Origin: Nesterenkonia muleiensis
GTDB taxonomy: Bacteria; Actinomycetota; Actinomycetes; Actinomycetales; Micrococcaceae
Direction of reading: 5' to 3'
Length of the DNA: 64,000 nt
Assembly (NCBI RefSeq): GCF_003600155.1
Contig: NZ_QWLD01000014.1
Span: forward strand, 62,001-126,000
Position numbers and translations under genes: made by a program
Shown here: positions 1-8,095 of the stretch, in pieces
Position numbering within the stretch: position 1 is the first letter of the stretch
Layout: every line of letters starts with the position of its first letter
The notes under the pieces: generated by a model
What the model was told of the DNA's origin: nothing
The model's database searches: none
Seen by the model: only the letters and a program-made list of their open reading frames with translations

Positions 1-2213
1 AGCAGGTCGAGCAGTCCGTGGTAGCGCTCTGGCTCCTCAGGGCTGAAGAACCCCTCGGCCAGCAGCTGCAGCACAGGCGGCAGGTGGTCGCTGCCCTCGA
101 TCGCCAGCTTGGAGTGCTCAGGGACCGCGCGCCGTTCCAGCACCTCCTGGGCGGTCAGGCCGAACAGGAAGAAGTTCTGCTCACCGACTAACTGGCGGAT
201 CTCCACATTGGCCCCGTCCAGGGTGCCGATGGTCAGTGCGCCGTTGAGCGCGAACTTCATATTGCCGGTGCCGGAGGCCTCCATGCCGGCGGTAGAGATC
301 TGCTCGGAGAGGTCTGCGGCCGGGATCAGCCGCTCGGCCATGGTCACGTTGTAGTTGGCCGGGTAATGGATGGTGAGCAGCTCGCTGGTGTCCGGGTCAC
401 GGTTGATGACGGCGGCGACGTCGTTGATCAGCCGGATGATCTGCTTGGCGACCGCGTAGCCCGGGGCCGCCTTCCCGCCGAAGATCTTCACCCGCGGCAC
501 CCAGTCACCGCCGGGGTCGGCTTTGATGCGCTGCCACTGCGCGATGGTGTGGAGGATGTTCAGCAGCTGACGCTTGTACTCGTGGATGCGTTTGACCTGC
601 ACGTCGAACAGGGCCTCGGTGTTGACCGGGTGGCCGGTCTGCTGGCTGAGCCACTCGGCGACGGCGAGCTTGTTCTCCCGCTTGGTGGCCCCGAACGCAT
701 CACCGAACGCCGGATCCTCGGCGAACGGCTCGAGTCCGCGCAGCCGGTCCAAATCAGTCTCCCAGCCGGGGCCGATGGCCTGGCTGATGAGCCGGGACAG
801 CGCTGGGTTGGCGGCCCGCAGCCAACGCCTCGGCGTAATGCCGTTGGTCTGGTTCACGATGCGCCCCGGATGGGCGGCGTCGAGCTCGGCGAAAAGTTCC
901 CGGCGCACCATTTCGGTGTGCAGAGCGGAAACGCCGTTGATGCGGTGGGCCAGGATAAAGGCCAAGTTGCCCATCTGCACCGAACCGTCGGTGATGATGC
1001 GTGAAGCCTCTCCGAGAGCGGGGGCCTGCTCACGGTGCCAGTGGTCGACCGCCTCGATGATCTGCAGGTGGCGCGGCAGCACCCGGCCGAGCAGTTCGAC
1101 CGGCCAGCGCTCCAGGGCCTCGGGCAGCAGGGTGTGGTTGGTGTAGGCCAGGGTGGCGGTGACGATGTCGAGGGCCTCGGCCAGGTCGTAGCCGTGCTCG
1201 TCCAGCAGCAGGCGCAGCAGTTCCGGGCCGGCCATGGTCGGATGGGTGTCGTTGAGCTGGATCGCGGCATGGGACGGCAGCGTCCTCAAGTCTGAGGAAT
1301 GCTCGCCGAACTGCCGCAGGATGTCGGCGATGGCGGCAGCGGTCAGAAAGTACTCCTGGCGCAGCCGCAGATCCTTGCCGGCGTCTGTGCTGTCATCGGG
1401 GTAGAGCACCCGGCTCAGCGACCTGGCCAGGGTCTGGGCCTCGACGGCGCCGGTGAAGTCTCCGGAGTTGAACCGGGCCAGGTCCAGCGGCTCCTCGGCG
1501 TGGGCTGACCACAGCCGTAGCGTGTTCGCCCAGTTGCTGCGCCAGCCGACCACCGGCAGGTCATGGGCCTGCGCCACAATATGCCGCTCCGGCTGCCAGC
1601 CGTCCTCTGAGATATGACCGCCGAATCCGATGCGAAATGCCGACTCAGGCCGGTCAACCTCCCAGACCGTGCCCTCCCGCAGCCAACTCTCCGGGACTTC
1701 AACCTGCTGACCGGCGTCGAAGTGCTGCTCGAACAGTCCGTTCTCATAGCGGATGCCGTAGCCGGTGGCGATGCACCCCAGCGTGGCAGTCGACTCCAAG
1801 TAGCAGGCCGCGAGCCGGCCCAGTCCGCCATTGCCCAGCGCGGGGTCAGCCTCATCGTGGACGAGAGCCGAATAGTCGAGGCCGAGCCCTTCCACCGCCG
1901 ATCGGGCAAGAGACTGAATGCCCAGGTTGATCGCGGCGTCGTCGAGCAGCCGTCCGACCAGGAACTCCATCGACAGGTAGTAAACCCGTTTGGACCCGGA
2001 ATGCTGAGCGTGCTGGCGCGATCGCAGCCAGATCTCCATCACCCGGTGGCGGATCGTCAGGCTGAGTGCCGTCCGCCATTGCTGGACCGTCGCCTCGGCC
2101 GGGGTGACGGCGAAGGTGGTGCGGAGGTGCTCAACGAGTTCGAGGCTGAACGATTCGACATCAACATCGGGCACGGTACTGAAACCATTGGGGACATCAA
2201 CGCGTTCAGCCAT
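1..2213 (-). CDS. glgP: Glycogen/alpha-glucan phosphorylase (C-terminus outside window)
   Basis: This enzyme releases glucose 1-phosphate from glycogen or maltodextrin by phosphorolysis in the cytoplasm, using pyridoxal phosphate. Translation from the ATG at 2213 runs open to base 1, giving about 737 codons of a protein usually near 800-850 residues, so only the C-terminus is cut off. Family motifs are visible in order: YYLSMEFLVGR, then ALGNGGLGRLAACYLES, then VKRIHEYKRQLLN, then EASGTGNMKFALNG with the PLP-binding lysine in NMKF. The gene is read toward the window start, 83 bp downstream of the MFS gene's stop. It may have its own promoter. No disruption is visible. Confidence 0.96.
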   Translation of the reverse strand, partial: MAERVDVPNGFSTVPDVDVESFSLELVEHLRTTFAVTPAEATVQQWRTALSLTIRHRVMEIWLRSRQHAQHSGSKRVYYLSMEFLVGRLLDDAAINLGIQSLARSAVEGLGLDYSALVHDEADPALGNGGLGRLAACYLESTATLGCIATGYGIRYENGLFEQHFDAGQQVEVPESWLREGTVWEVDRPESAFRIGFGGHISEDGWQPERHIVAQAHDLPVVGWRSNWANTLRLWSAHAEEPLDLARFNSGDFTGAVEAQTLARSLSRVLYPDDSTDAGKDLRLRQEYFLTAAAIADILRQFGEHSSDLRTLPSHAAIQLNDTHPTMAGPELLRLLLDEHGYDLAEALDIVTATLAYTNHTLLPEALERWPVELLGRVLPRHLQIIEAVDHWHREQAPALGEASRIITDGSVQMGNLAFILAHRINGVSALHTEMVRRELFAELDAAHPGRIVNQTNGITPRRWLRAANPALSRLISQAIGPGWETDLDRLRGLEPFAEDPAFGDAFGATKRENKLAVAEWLSQQTGHPVNTEALFDVQVKRIHEYKRQLLNILHTIAQWQRIKADPGGDWVPRVKIFGGKAAPGYAVAKQIIRLINDVAAVINRDPDTSELLTIHYPANYNVTMAERLIPAADLSEQISTAGMEASGTGNMKFALNGALTIGTLDGANVEIRQLVGEQNFFLFGLTAQEVLERRAVPEHSKLAIEGSDHLPPVLQLLAEGFFSPEEPERYHGLLDL

Positions 2214-2296
2214 GCGGCTCCAAGCTCACGAAGGGTCTCAGTGCCGTCAGCTTAGCAGGATCGTCAGCCCGGTTGGTGGGGAGCACCCAGGCGGGA

Positions 2297-3736
2297 CTAC
2301 TCGGTATAGAGCGATTTCTGGCTGGTCTCCGGGGACAGGACCAGGCTGATCATGGTCAGCACCGCCAGGAAGGCCAGGTAGAGGCCGACCGCCCAGACAC
2401 CGTAGCTCTGCACCAGCCAGGTGGCCACGAACGGGGTCAGTGCCGCACCCAGGATGGATGAGACGTTGTAGGCCACACCGGAACCGGTGTACCTGGTGTT
2501 GGTGGGGAAGAGCTCCGGCAGGTAGGCGGACATCGGGCCAAAGGTCAGGCCCATCAGCGACATGCCGACCGAGAGGAACATCAGCATCTGCCACACGTTC
2601 ATGTCCGCGCCGGAGCCGATCGAGTCCGGGTTGAGCCAGACATTGAAGCTCAGGCCGAAGACGATGATCGCGGCGGTGGTGGTCATCAGCATGCGCCGGC
2701 GTCCGAACCTGTCGGCCAGGCGGCCGGCGATCGGAATGAAGATGGCGAACAGCACGATCGAGATCACCTGCAGCACGAGGAAGGACTGGTATCCGTAGGC
2801 CAAGCCGCCTGCGGCTGCCCCGGCGATCGCGTAGGACAGGATCCAGGTGGTCATGAGGTAGAAGAGACCGTAGGTGGCCAGCATGATGAAGGTGCCCAGG
2901 ATGATCTCGCGCCAGTTCTTGCGGAAGACCTCGCCCACCGGGACCTTGGCCTTCTCCTTGTTCTCCATGGCCTTGGCGAAGACCGGGGTCTCCTCGATGC
3001 GCAGCCGGACATAGAGCCCGACGACGACCATCACCACCGAGAGCAGGAAGGGGATGCGCCAGCCCCACACCAGGAACGGGTCCTGCAGTGCCTCTTCCAC
3101 CGGCAATGCTTGGACGGCCGCGGAGTCGTAGCTGTAGAGGGTGGCCAGCAGCAGGAACAGGCCGTTGGCCAGGATGAAACCGAAGGGGGCGCCGAGCTGC
3201 GGCCACATGGCCGCCTGGGCACGCTTGCCGGGCTTGGCCGTCTCCGAGGCCAGCAGCGCCGCGCCGGACCATTCGCCGCCCAGCCCCAATCCTTGGCAGA
3301 ACCGGAAGACGGTGAGCATCAGCGGAGCCCAGATGCCGATCTGGTAGATCGTGGGCAGCAGTCCGATCAGGAACGTCGCGATGCCCATGGTCAGCAGCGC
3401 CCCGACCAGAGTGGCCTTCCGCCCGATGGTGTCACCGAGGTGACCGAAGAGCACCGCGCCCAGCGGCCGGGCTACGAACGCGGCACCGAAGGTGGCCATG
3501 GAGGCCAGCAGGGCAGCGCCATCGTCCTCGGTGATGAAGAAGAGGATCGGGAAGACCGAGACTGCGGCGGTGGCGTAGATGTAGAAGTCGTAGAACTCGA
3601 TCGTGGTGCCGATCAGCGAGGCGATGATGATGCGGTGCCGCGGAACCGTCAGGTTCTCATCGGCGATCTCGTCGCCCTGATTCGGATTCTTCGGCTCAGG
3701 GGCAGGGGCGGCAGCGGCATCGACTGATGTGGACAT
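2297..3736 (-). CDS. MHS-family MFS symporter (ProP/ShiA-like)
   Basis: This is a 479-residue major facilitator of the metabolite:H+ symporter type, predicted to import an organic acid or osmolyte across the cytoplasmic membrane. It has about 12 hydrophobic segments after a 35-residue polar N-terminus. Typical MHS sequences are present: IGTTIEFYDFYIY in the first helix, then RPLGAVLFGHLGDTIGRK between helices 2 and 3, and GRLADRFGRRRML in the second half. These place it in the family with ShiA, KgtP and ProP, but the substrate cannot be told from sequence. It lies alone between glgP and the siderophore operon, on the same strand as both. Confidence 0.9.
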   Translation of the reverse strand: MSTSVDAAAAPAPEPKNPNQGDEIADENLTVPRHRIIIASLIGTTIEFYDFYIYATAAVSVFPILFFITEDDGAALLASMATFGAAFVARPLGAVLFGHLGDTIGRKATLVGALLTMGIATFLIGLLPTIYQIGIWAPLMLTVFRFCQGLGLGGEWSGAALLASETAKPGKRAQAAMWPQLGAPFGFILANGLFLLLATLYSYDSAAVQALPVEEALQDPFLVWGWRIPFLLSVVMVVVGLYVRLRIEETPVFAKAMENKEKAKVPVGEVFRKNWREIILGTFIMLATYGLFYLMTTWILSYAIAGAAAGGLAYGYQSFLVLQVISIVLFAIFIPIAGRLADRFGRRRMLMTTTAAIIVFGLSFNVWLNPDSIGSGADMNVWQMLMFLSVGMSLMGLTFGPMSAYLPELFPTNTRYTGSGVAYNVSSILGAALTPFVATWLVQSYGVWAVGLYLAFLAVLTMISLVLSPETSQKSLYTE

Positions 3737-3841
3737 CCTGGTCTTTCGTCGGGGTATTGAGGCGAGGTGGCCCCGCGGAGGCAGGGCAAGCTCCAGAATT
3801 TTAGACGTAGCAGCTGAGGCAGCCTGTCTAGCATCAGCTTT

Positions 3842-3858
3842 ATCTCAACAACTGAGAT
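3842..3858 (-). terminator. Stem-loop after siderophore ATPase gene
   Basis: ATCTCA (3842-3847) and TGAGAT (3853-3858) form a 6-bp stem with a 5-nt loop just past the stop of the ATPase gene. On the minus strand it is followed by A-rich rather than U-rich sequence, so termination is plausible but not certain. Confidence 0.35.
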
Positions 3859-3866
3859 GACAGAGC

Positions 3867-4625
3867 TCAGTAGTAGACCGCGAGGGGGCCATTGGGACCC
3901 TCGATCACGTTGACGTCGGTGTTGAAGATCTCGGAGAGCACATGGTCCTGCATGATCTCCGCAGGAGTGCCGTGCTTGACCACCTGGCCGTGCTTCATCG
4001 CCAGGATCTTGTCGGAGTAGTGGGCGGCGAAGTTGATGTCGTGCAGCACGATCACGATGGTCCGGCCGAGCTCGTCGGCGGCGCGGCGCAGCTGCTGCAT
4101 CATCTGCACAGCGTGCTGCATGTCCAGGTTGTTCAGCGGCTCATCCAGCAGCACGTAGTCGGTGTTCTGTGCCAGCACCATCGCCACATAGGCCCGCTGC
4201 CGTTGGCCGCCCGAGAGCTGGTCCAGATAGCGGTTCTCCAGCTCGGTGAGGTCGAGGAAGTCGATGGCCTCGGAGATGTACTTCTCGTCCCCGATGGTCA
4301 GCCGGCCGCGCGAGTGCGGGAACCGGCCGAAGCCGACCAGCTGGCGGACCGTCAGCCGGGTGACGAAGTGGTTCTCCTGGCGCAGCACCGACAGGATCTT
4401 GGCGATGGACTTCGACGGGGTGTTGACGATGTCGTGCCCTGCCACCTCGATGGTGCCCTGGTCGATGTCCAGCAGCCGGCCGATCATGGTGAGGATGGTG
4501 GACTTGCCCGCGCCGTTGGGCCCCACCAGCGCGGTCACTCCCCCGGATTCGATCTCGGTGGTGACAGCACCGATCTTGACCTTGTCTGAGTAGTCCTTGG
4601 TGACGTCGGTCAGGGTGATGCTCAT
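3867..4625 (-). CDS. Siderophore ABC importer ATPase (FecE/YclP-like)
   Basis: This 252-residue ABC ATPase powers ferric siderophore uptake with the two permeases upstream. Walker A is GPNGAGKST, the signature is LSGGQRQR, and Walker B is YVLLDEP followed by an H-loop in IVLHDINFA. The stretches RFPHSRGRLT and DEPLNNLDMQHAV resemble what I recall of the Bacillus petrobactin/catecholate importer ATPase YclP more than FepC. The ATG at 4625 is chosen because it overlaps the preceding stop (ATGA) and begins the canonical domain. A longer open frame to 5480 is only read-through of an alternative frame under the permease. It is the last gene of the operon. Confidence 0.92.
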   Translation of the reverse strand: MSITLTDVTKDYSDKVKIGAVTTEIESGGVTALVGPNGAGKSTILTMIGRLLDIDQGTIEVAGHDIVNTPSKSIAKILSVLRQENHFVTRLTVRQLVGFGRFPHSRGRLTIGDEKYISEAIDFLDLTELENRYLDQLSGGQRQRAYVAMVLAQNTDYVLLDEPLNNLDMQHAVQMMQQLRRAADELGRTIVIVLHDINFAAHYSDKILAMKHGQVVKHGTPAEIMQDHVLSEIFNTDVNVIEGPNGPLAVYY

Positions 4626-5716
4626 AGTCGCCCCTTCCTCATCAGAACGATCAGGAAGACGAGCCCGCCGATGAGCTCGACGATGATGGTCACTGCCCCG
4701 CCGGCGTCCCAGATGTGGCGCAGCATGAAGTAGCTGCCGGCCAGAATGGTGTACCCGAAGAGGACCGCCATGGGGAAGAGCATCCGGTGGGAGTAGGTGT
4801 CGGAGAACTGGTAGGCGAGGATCGCGGCAAGGAATCCGAGGAACATCATGGGGCCCACCAGGGCGGTGGCGGTGGCCACCAGCACAGAGACCAGGGCCAT
4901 GATGATGATCAGCTCCCGTCGGTACGCCACGCCCAGGTTCTGCGCAGTGGTGCGGCCCAGGGCGATGACGTTGAGCGTGTTGGCGCGGAGCCACAGCAGG
5001 GCCACCACGACCAGCACGATCGGGATGGCGTAGGGCAGGTAGTCGGCGCGAGCGTTGGAGATATTGCCGAAGAGCCGTGCCTGCAGCACGTCGAACTCGC
5101 TGGGGGTGAGCATGCGCTGCATGAAATTCGACAGCGACCCCAGCACCCCGCCGATGACGACGCCGACCAGCAGCATGATGTGGATATTGGAGAACCGGCC
5201 ACTCAGCAGCCAGGTGTAGAGGATGGTGGCCAGGACCACCATGGCCGCCATCTGCATGAGGAAGGGGCCGACGCCGACCAGCGCGGTGGCGCTTCCGACG
5301 CCGAGCAGGAACACCGCAGTGGTCTGGATGGCGGTGTACAGGCTGCCGAAGCCCATGATGCCGGGGGTCAGGATGCGGTTGTTGACCGCGGTCTGGAAGG
5401 CGACCGTCGCCACGGCGTGGCACACGGCGACCACCGCGATGGTGATCAGGGAGTCCCGGCGCATTGCCACGATGAGCCACCAGGGCCGGGTGCCGGTTTC
5501 ACCCGGGTTGTCCCAGGTCATGATGCCGAAGGTGACCCCGACGGCGAGGAGGCCCAGGGCCGTCATGATGAGGATATACCGGCGCATGTGACGCCGGTCA
5601 GTGATGGGCCCGGAGCGGCGGTCTGCCTGGGCGGGGCCGGCGGCGGAGGCACCTGGGGACCGGGGTTCCGGGGGCGGCGAGTCCGGGAAGTCCCGCTCGG
5701 CGGTTTTGAACATCAT
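4622..5716 (-). CDS. Siderophore ABC importer permease, FecCD family (second)
   Basis: This is a 364-residue FecCD-type permease forming half of the membrane channel for ferric siderophore import. The first 45 residues are a proline/arginine-rich cytoplasmic tail (PDSPPPEPRSPG), longer than usual. About nine hydrophobic helices follow, beginning at RRYILIMTALGLLAVG. The start at 5716 overlaps the stop of the upstream permease by ATGA, and its own stop overlaps the ATPase start in the same way, which points to translational coupling of a heterodimeric permease. The open frame extends to 6493 upstream, but that part is out-of-frame sequence of the first permease. Confidence 0.9.
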   Translation of the reverse strand: MMFKTAERDFPDSPPPEPRSPGASAAGPAQADRRSGPITDRRHMRRYILIMTALGLLAVGVTFGIMTWDNPGETGTRPWWLIVAMRRDSLITIAVVAVCHAVATVAFQTAVNNRILTPGIMGFGSLYTAIQTTAVFLLGVGSATALVGVGPFLMQMAAMVVLATILYTWLLSGRFSNIHIMLLVGVVIGGVLGSLSNFMQRMLTPSEFDVLQARLFGNISNARADYLPYAIPIVLVVVALLWLRANTLNVIALGRTTAQNLGVAYRRELIIIMALVSVLVATATALVGPMMFLGFLAAILAYQFSDTYSHRMLFPMAVLFGYTILAGSYFMLRHIWDAGGAVTIIVELIGGLVFLIVLMRKGRL

Positions 5717-6756
5717 GTCACCAGCCCCCCTTTCTTCCGCTGGCGCAGCAGCAGGCCCAGGAAGACCGCACCTCCCACCAGGCCCAGCACCATGCCGACC
5801 GGGATCTCGAAGGGCGCGATGATGAGCCGGCCGATGAGGTCGCAGATCGTCACGGTGCAGATGCCCACCAACACCACCCAGGGCAGGTTGGTGCGCAGGT
5901 CGTCGCCGCGGAACAGCGATACGATATTCGGCACCACCAGCCCCAGGAACGGCAGCACGCCCACCACGGTGGCGGTCACGCCGGTGGCCACTGCGACCAT
6001 GGCGGTTCCCATGAACAGCACCAGGGCGTAGTTGAGGCCCACATTGGTGGCCATGTCCTTGCCGAGCCCGGCCACGGTGAACTGGTCGGCGGTGATGAAG
6101 ACCAGCACGGTGACGATCAGCACGATCCACAGCAGCTCGTAGCGGCCCTGGATGACTCCGGTGAAGGAGCCCTGGAACCAGATGCTCAGGGTTTGCAGAC
6201 GGTCGGTGACCAGCGCCAGATAGGTGCTGAAGGAGCTCACAACAGCCCCGAGCATAATGCCGATGATGGGCACGATGAGGCTGGACTTCAGCGAGACCCG
6301 GCGCAGGAAGAGGAAGAAGACCATCGTGCCGATGAAGGACATGACGACGGCGCCCATCATTCTCTCGAAGAGGGTGGCATAGGGGAAGAGCCACATCACC
6401 AGGATCAGGCCGAGACCGGCCCATTCGGTGGTGCCCATCGTGGAGGGCTCCACGAACCGGTTCTGGGTCAGCAGCTGCATGATGACCCCGCACATGGCCA
6501 TGGCGGCTCCGGCGAGGATGAGCGCGACGGTGCGCGGCACCCGGGTGATGCCGAACATCCAGAAGTTCTCCCAGTCCTCGCCGCCGAAGACGTCGAACTG
6601 GCCGACCAGCAGGGAGGCGACCACCAGAGCGAGCGTGATGAGGATCGCAACCAGGAATGCCGGGGTCCAGAGCCGGCGGTGACGACGGGTCCGAGGGTCC
6701 TCCACGAGGATGTCGCGGCTGGTCTGCGAGACGTCCTGCCGCAGGGTGGTGGTCAT
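5713..6756 (-). CDS. Siderophore ABC importer permease, FecCD family (first)
   Basis: This is a 347-residue FecCD permease and the presumed partner of the next gene. Typical features are the first helix after RRLWTPAFLVAIL, then RVPRTVALILAGAAMAMCG near residues 70-90, and NPLVEP-type sequence appearing here as NRFVEPSTMGTTEW. The pair of distinct permeases plus one ATPase matches the YclNOP/CeuBCD arrangement. It begins 119 bp downstream of the binding-protein gene, and a strong stem-loop lies in that gap. This suggests lower expression of the membrane parts than of the binding protein. Confidence 0.92.
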   Translation of the reverse strand: MTTTLRQDVSQTSRDILVEDPRTRRHRRLWTPAFLVAILITLALVVASLLVGQFDVFGGEDWENFWMFGITRVPRTVALILAGAAMAMCGVIMQLLTQNRFVEPSTMGTTEWAGLGLILVMWLFPYATLFERMMGAVVMSFIGTMVFFLFLRRVSLKSSLIVPIIGIMLGAVVSSFSTYLALVTDRLQTLSIWFQGSFTGVIQGRYELLWIVLIVTVLVFITADQFTVAGLGKDMATNVGLNYALVLFMGTAMVAVATGVTATVVGVLPFLGLVVPNIVSLFRGDDLRTNLPWVVLVGICTVTICDLIGRLIIAPFEIPVGMVLGLVGGAVFLGLLLRQRKKGGLVT

Positions 6757-6817
6757 GGGAACCTCAGAACGTGGATGGACAAGGAGTGCGTGACTTAATG
6801 CGGTTTTGCAATGCTAT

Positions 6818-6858
6818 GGGAGATGGACAAAGAGACCAAGTCTCAATGTCCACCTCCC
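6818..6858 (-). terminator. Long stem-loop between binding protein and permease genes (attenuator)
   Basis: The arms GGGAGATGGACA (6818-6829) and TGTCCACCTCCC (6847-6858) pair at 11 of 12 positions. An inner GAGAC/GTCTC stem lies between them. There is no U tract, so I read it as a partial terminator or mRNA-stabilising hairpin after the binding-protein gene. Confidence 0.6.
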
Positions 6859-6875
6859 ATCAGCACAGCGGCCAG

Positions 6876-7955
6876 CTACTCAGCTGCCTCCAACTGGTCG
6901 GCGAAGTTGTTGAGGAACTCGGTGTAGGCCTGAATATCCTCCGTGAGGTACATGTGCTGCGGCATGTAGACAATCTGCTCATTCTCGATCGCCGCGGTCT
7001 GCTGCAGAGCTGGGGAGTCAGCGATGAGCTCCTCCGCAGCGGTGTACTCCGGGTCCTCGGGGTTCATACCGTCGCGGTCCAGCACGATGATCCATTCGGG
7101 GTCGGAGTCGGCGATGGCCTCCACGGAGATGTCGTCACCCTCGTGGTCGCCGGACTCGTCCTCGACCTCCAGGGCAGGCACCAGGTCGAACTCCTGGAAG
7201 ATCTCGGCGATGGCGCGGCCCTCGGTGGGCCCGGCGTAGTTGATGTCGCCGCCGGAGGTGATGAGGCCCATGACGGTGTCCTCGCCGTTGTATGCCTCAG
7301 ACACCCGGTCGATGGCTTCGTCAAGGTCGGCGATGAGATCCTCGGCCTCAGCCTCGGCGCCGAAGATCAGTCCAATGCTCTCGACCTGTTCACGCAGTCC
7401 GTCAAAGAAAGTCTCGGGGTCGGAGACGGCCTCGTTCCACTCGAGGATGATGCCATCCTCAGGCATCAGACCGGCCATTTCGTCGTAGTACTGAGAGTAG
7501 CGCTGGCCGGTGATGACCAGATCGGGCTCTGCAGCGGCGAAGACCTCGAAGTTCGGCTCCTGGTGGTTGCCGGTGTCGAGGATACCCTCGTCCTCGGCAT
7601 AGGTCTCGTGGATGTGGGGGCGCATCAGGCCGCGCGAGGCCACGCTGAGCTCCACACCGAGATCCTCCAGAACACGGAAGGTGCGGTTGTCGAAGGCGCC
7701 CACCGAGTCGATCGCCTCGGGGTCGATCTCGTGGGTGCCGTGGTCGTCCTCGACGGTGATGGTGCCGGCCTCGGAGTCTTCGGCGTCGCCGTTCTCCTCC
7801 TCGCTGGTCTCGGCCTCGCCGTTGTCTGCGTCGTCCTCAGCCTCATCGCCGTTGTCGCCGCATGCCGTCAGTGCCAGGGCGGCAATCGCGCCCACGGAGA
7901 GGAGCTTGAATAGCGGGCTCCCCTCGCCTTCGGGTGCCGTGATGGAGAGAGTCAT
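6876..7955 (-). CDS. Ferric siderophore-binding lipoprotein
   Basis: This is a 359-residue substrate-binding protein for the FecCD importer encoded downstream. The signal sequence KLLSVGAIAALALTAC ends in a lipobox (LTAC), so it is predicted to be tethered outside the membrane. The next 40 residues are almost all Asp, Glu, Gly, Asn and Ser, a flexible acidic linker. The periplasmic-binding TroA/FecB fold follows: VGAFDNRTFRVLEDLGVEL, EPNFEVFAAAEPDLVITG and a GGDINYAGP region. The ATG at 7955 has GAGGAAGG upstream but puts about 16 residues before the hydrophobic core, so an internal start is possible. Iron control is likely from the box upstream. Confidence 0.9.
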   Translation of the reverse strand: MTLSITAPEGEGSPLFKLLSVGAIAALALTACGDNGDEAEDDADNGEAETSEEENGDAEDSEAGTITVEDDHGTHEIDPEAIDSVGAFDNRTFRVLEDLGVELSVASRGLMRPHIHETYAEDEGILDTGNHQEPNFEVFAAAEPDLVITGQRYSQYYDEMAGLMPEDGIILEWNEAVSDPETFFDGLREQVESIGLIFGAEAEAEDLIADLDEAIDRVSEAYNGEDTVMGLITSGGDINYAGPTEGRAIAEIFQEFDLVPALEVEDESGDHEGDDISVEAIADSDPEWIIVLDRDGMNPEDPEYTAAEELIADSPALQQTAAIENEQIVYMPQHMYLTEDIQAYTEFLNNFADQLEAAE

Positions 7956-7980
7956 GAAGGGGTACCTTCCTCGTTTGTTT

Positions 7981-7999
7981 TCTACTTAGCCTGTCCTAA
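7981..7999 (-). promoter_or_regulatory. DtxR/IdeR-like iron box
   Basis: On the minus strand this reads TTAGGACAGGCTAAGTAGA. It agrees with the known 19-bp DtxR/IdeR consensus at 13 of 19 positions and contains the inverted repeat CTTAG-N6-CTAAG. It lies 26 bp upstream of the binding-protein start, where a repressor would block transcription when iron is sufficient. Confidence 0.7.
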
Positions 8000-8095
8000 G
8001 CTGACCAGAAGCTTACGCGGGACTGAATGGGGTTAGCAAATACCTCATGCCCACGTTTCAGAATATGAGGTGCTGGCGCCCGCTACCCTGGTTCC

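Noticed and set aside
3867-5480. A single 537-residue protein ending in the siderophore ATPase.
   Set aside because: The upstream part is an arginine/histidine-rich translation of the permease gene in another frame. The ATG at 4625 overlaps the permease stop and begins the real domain.
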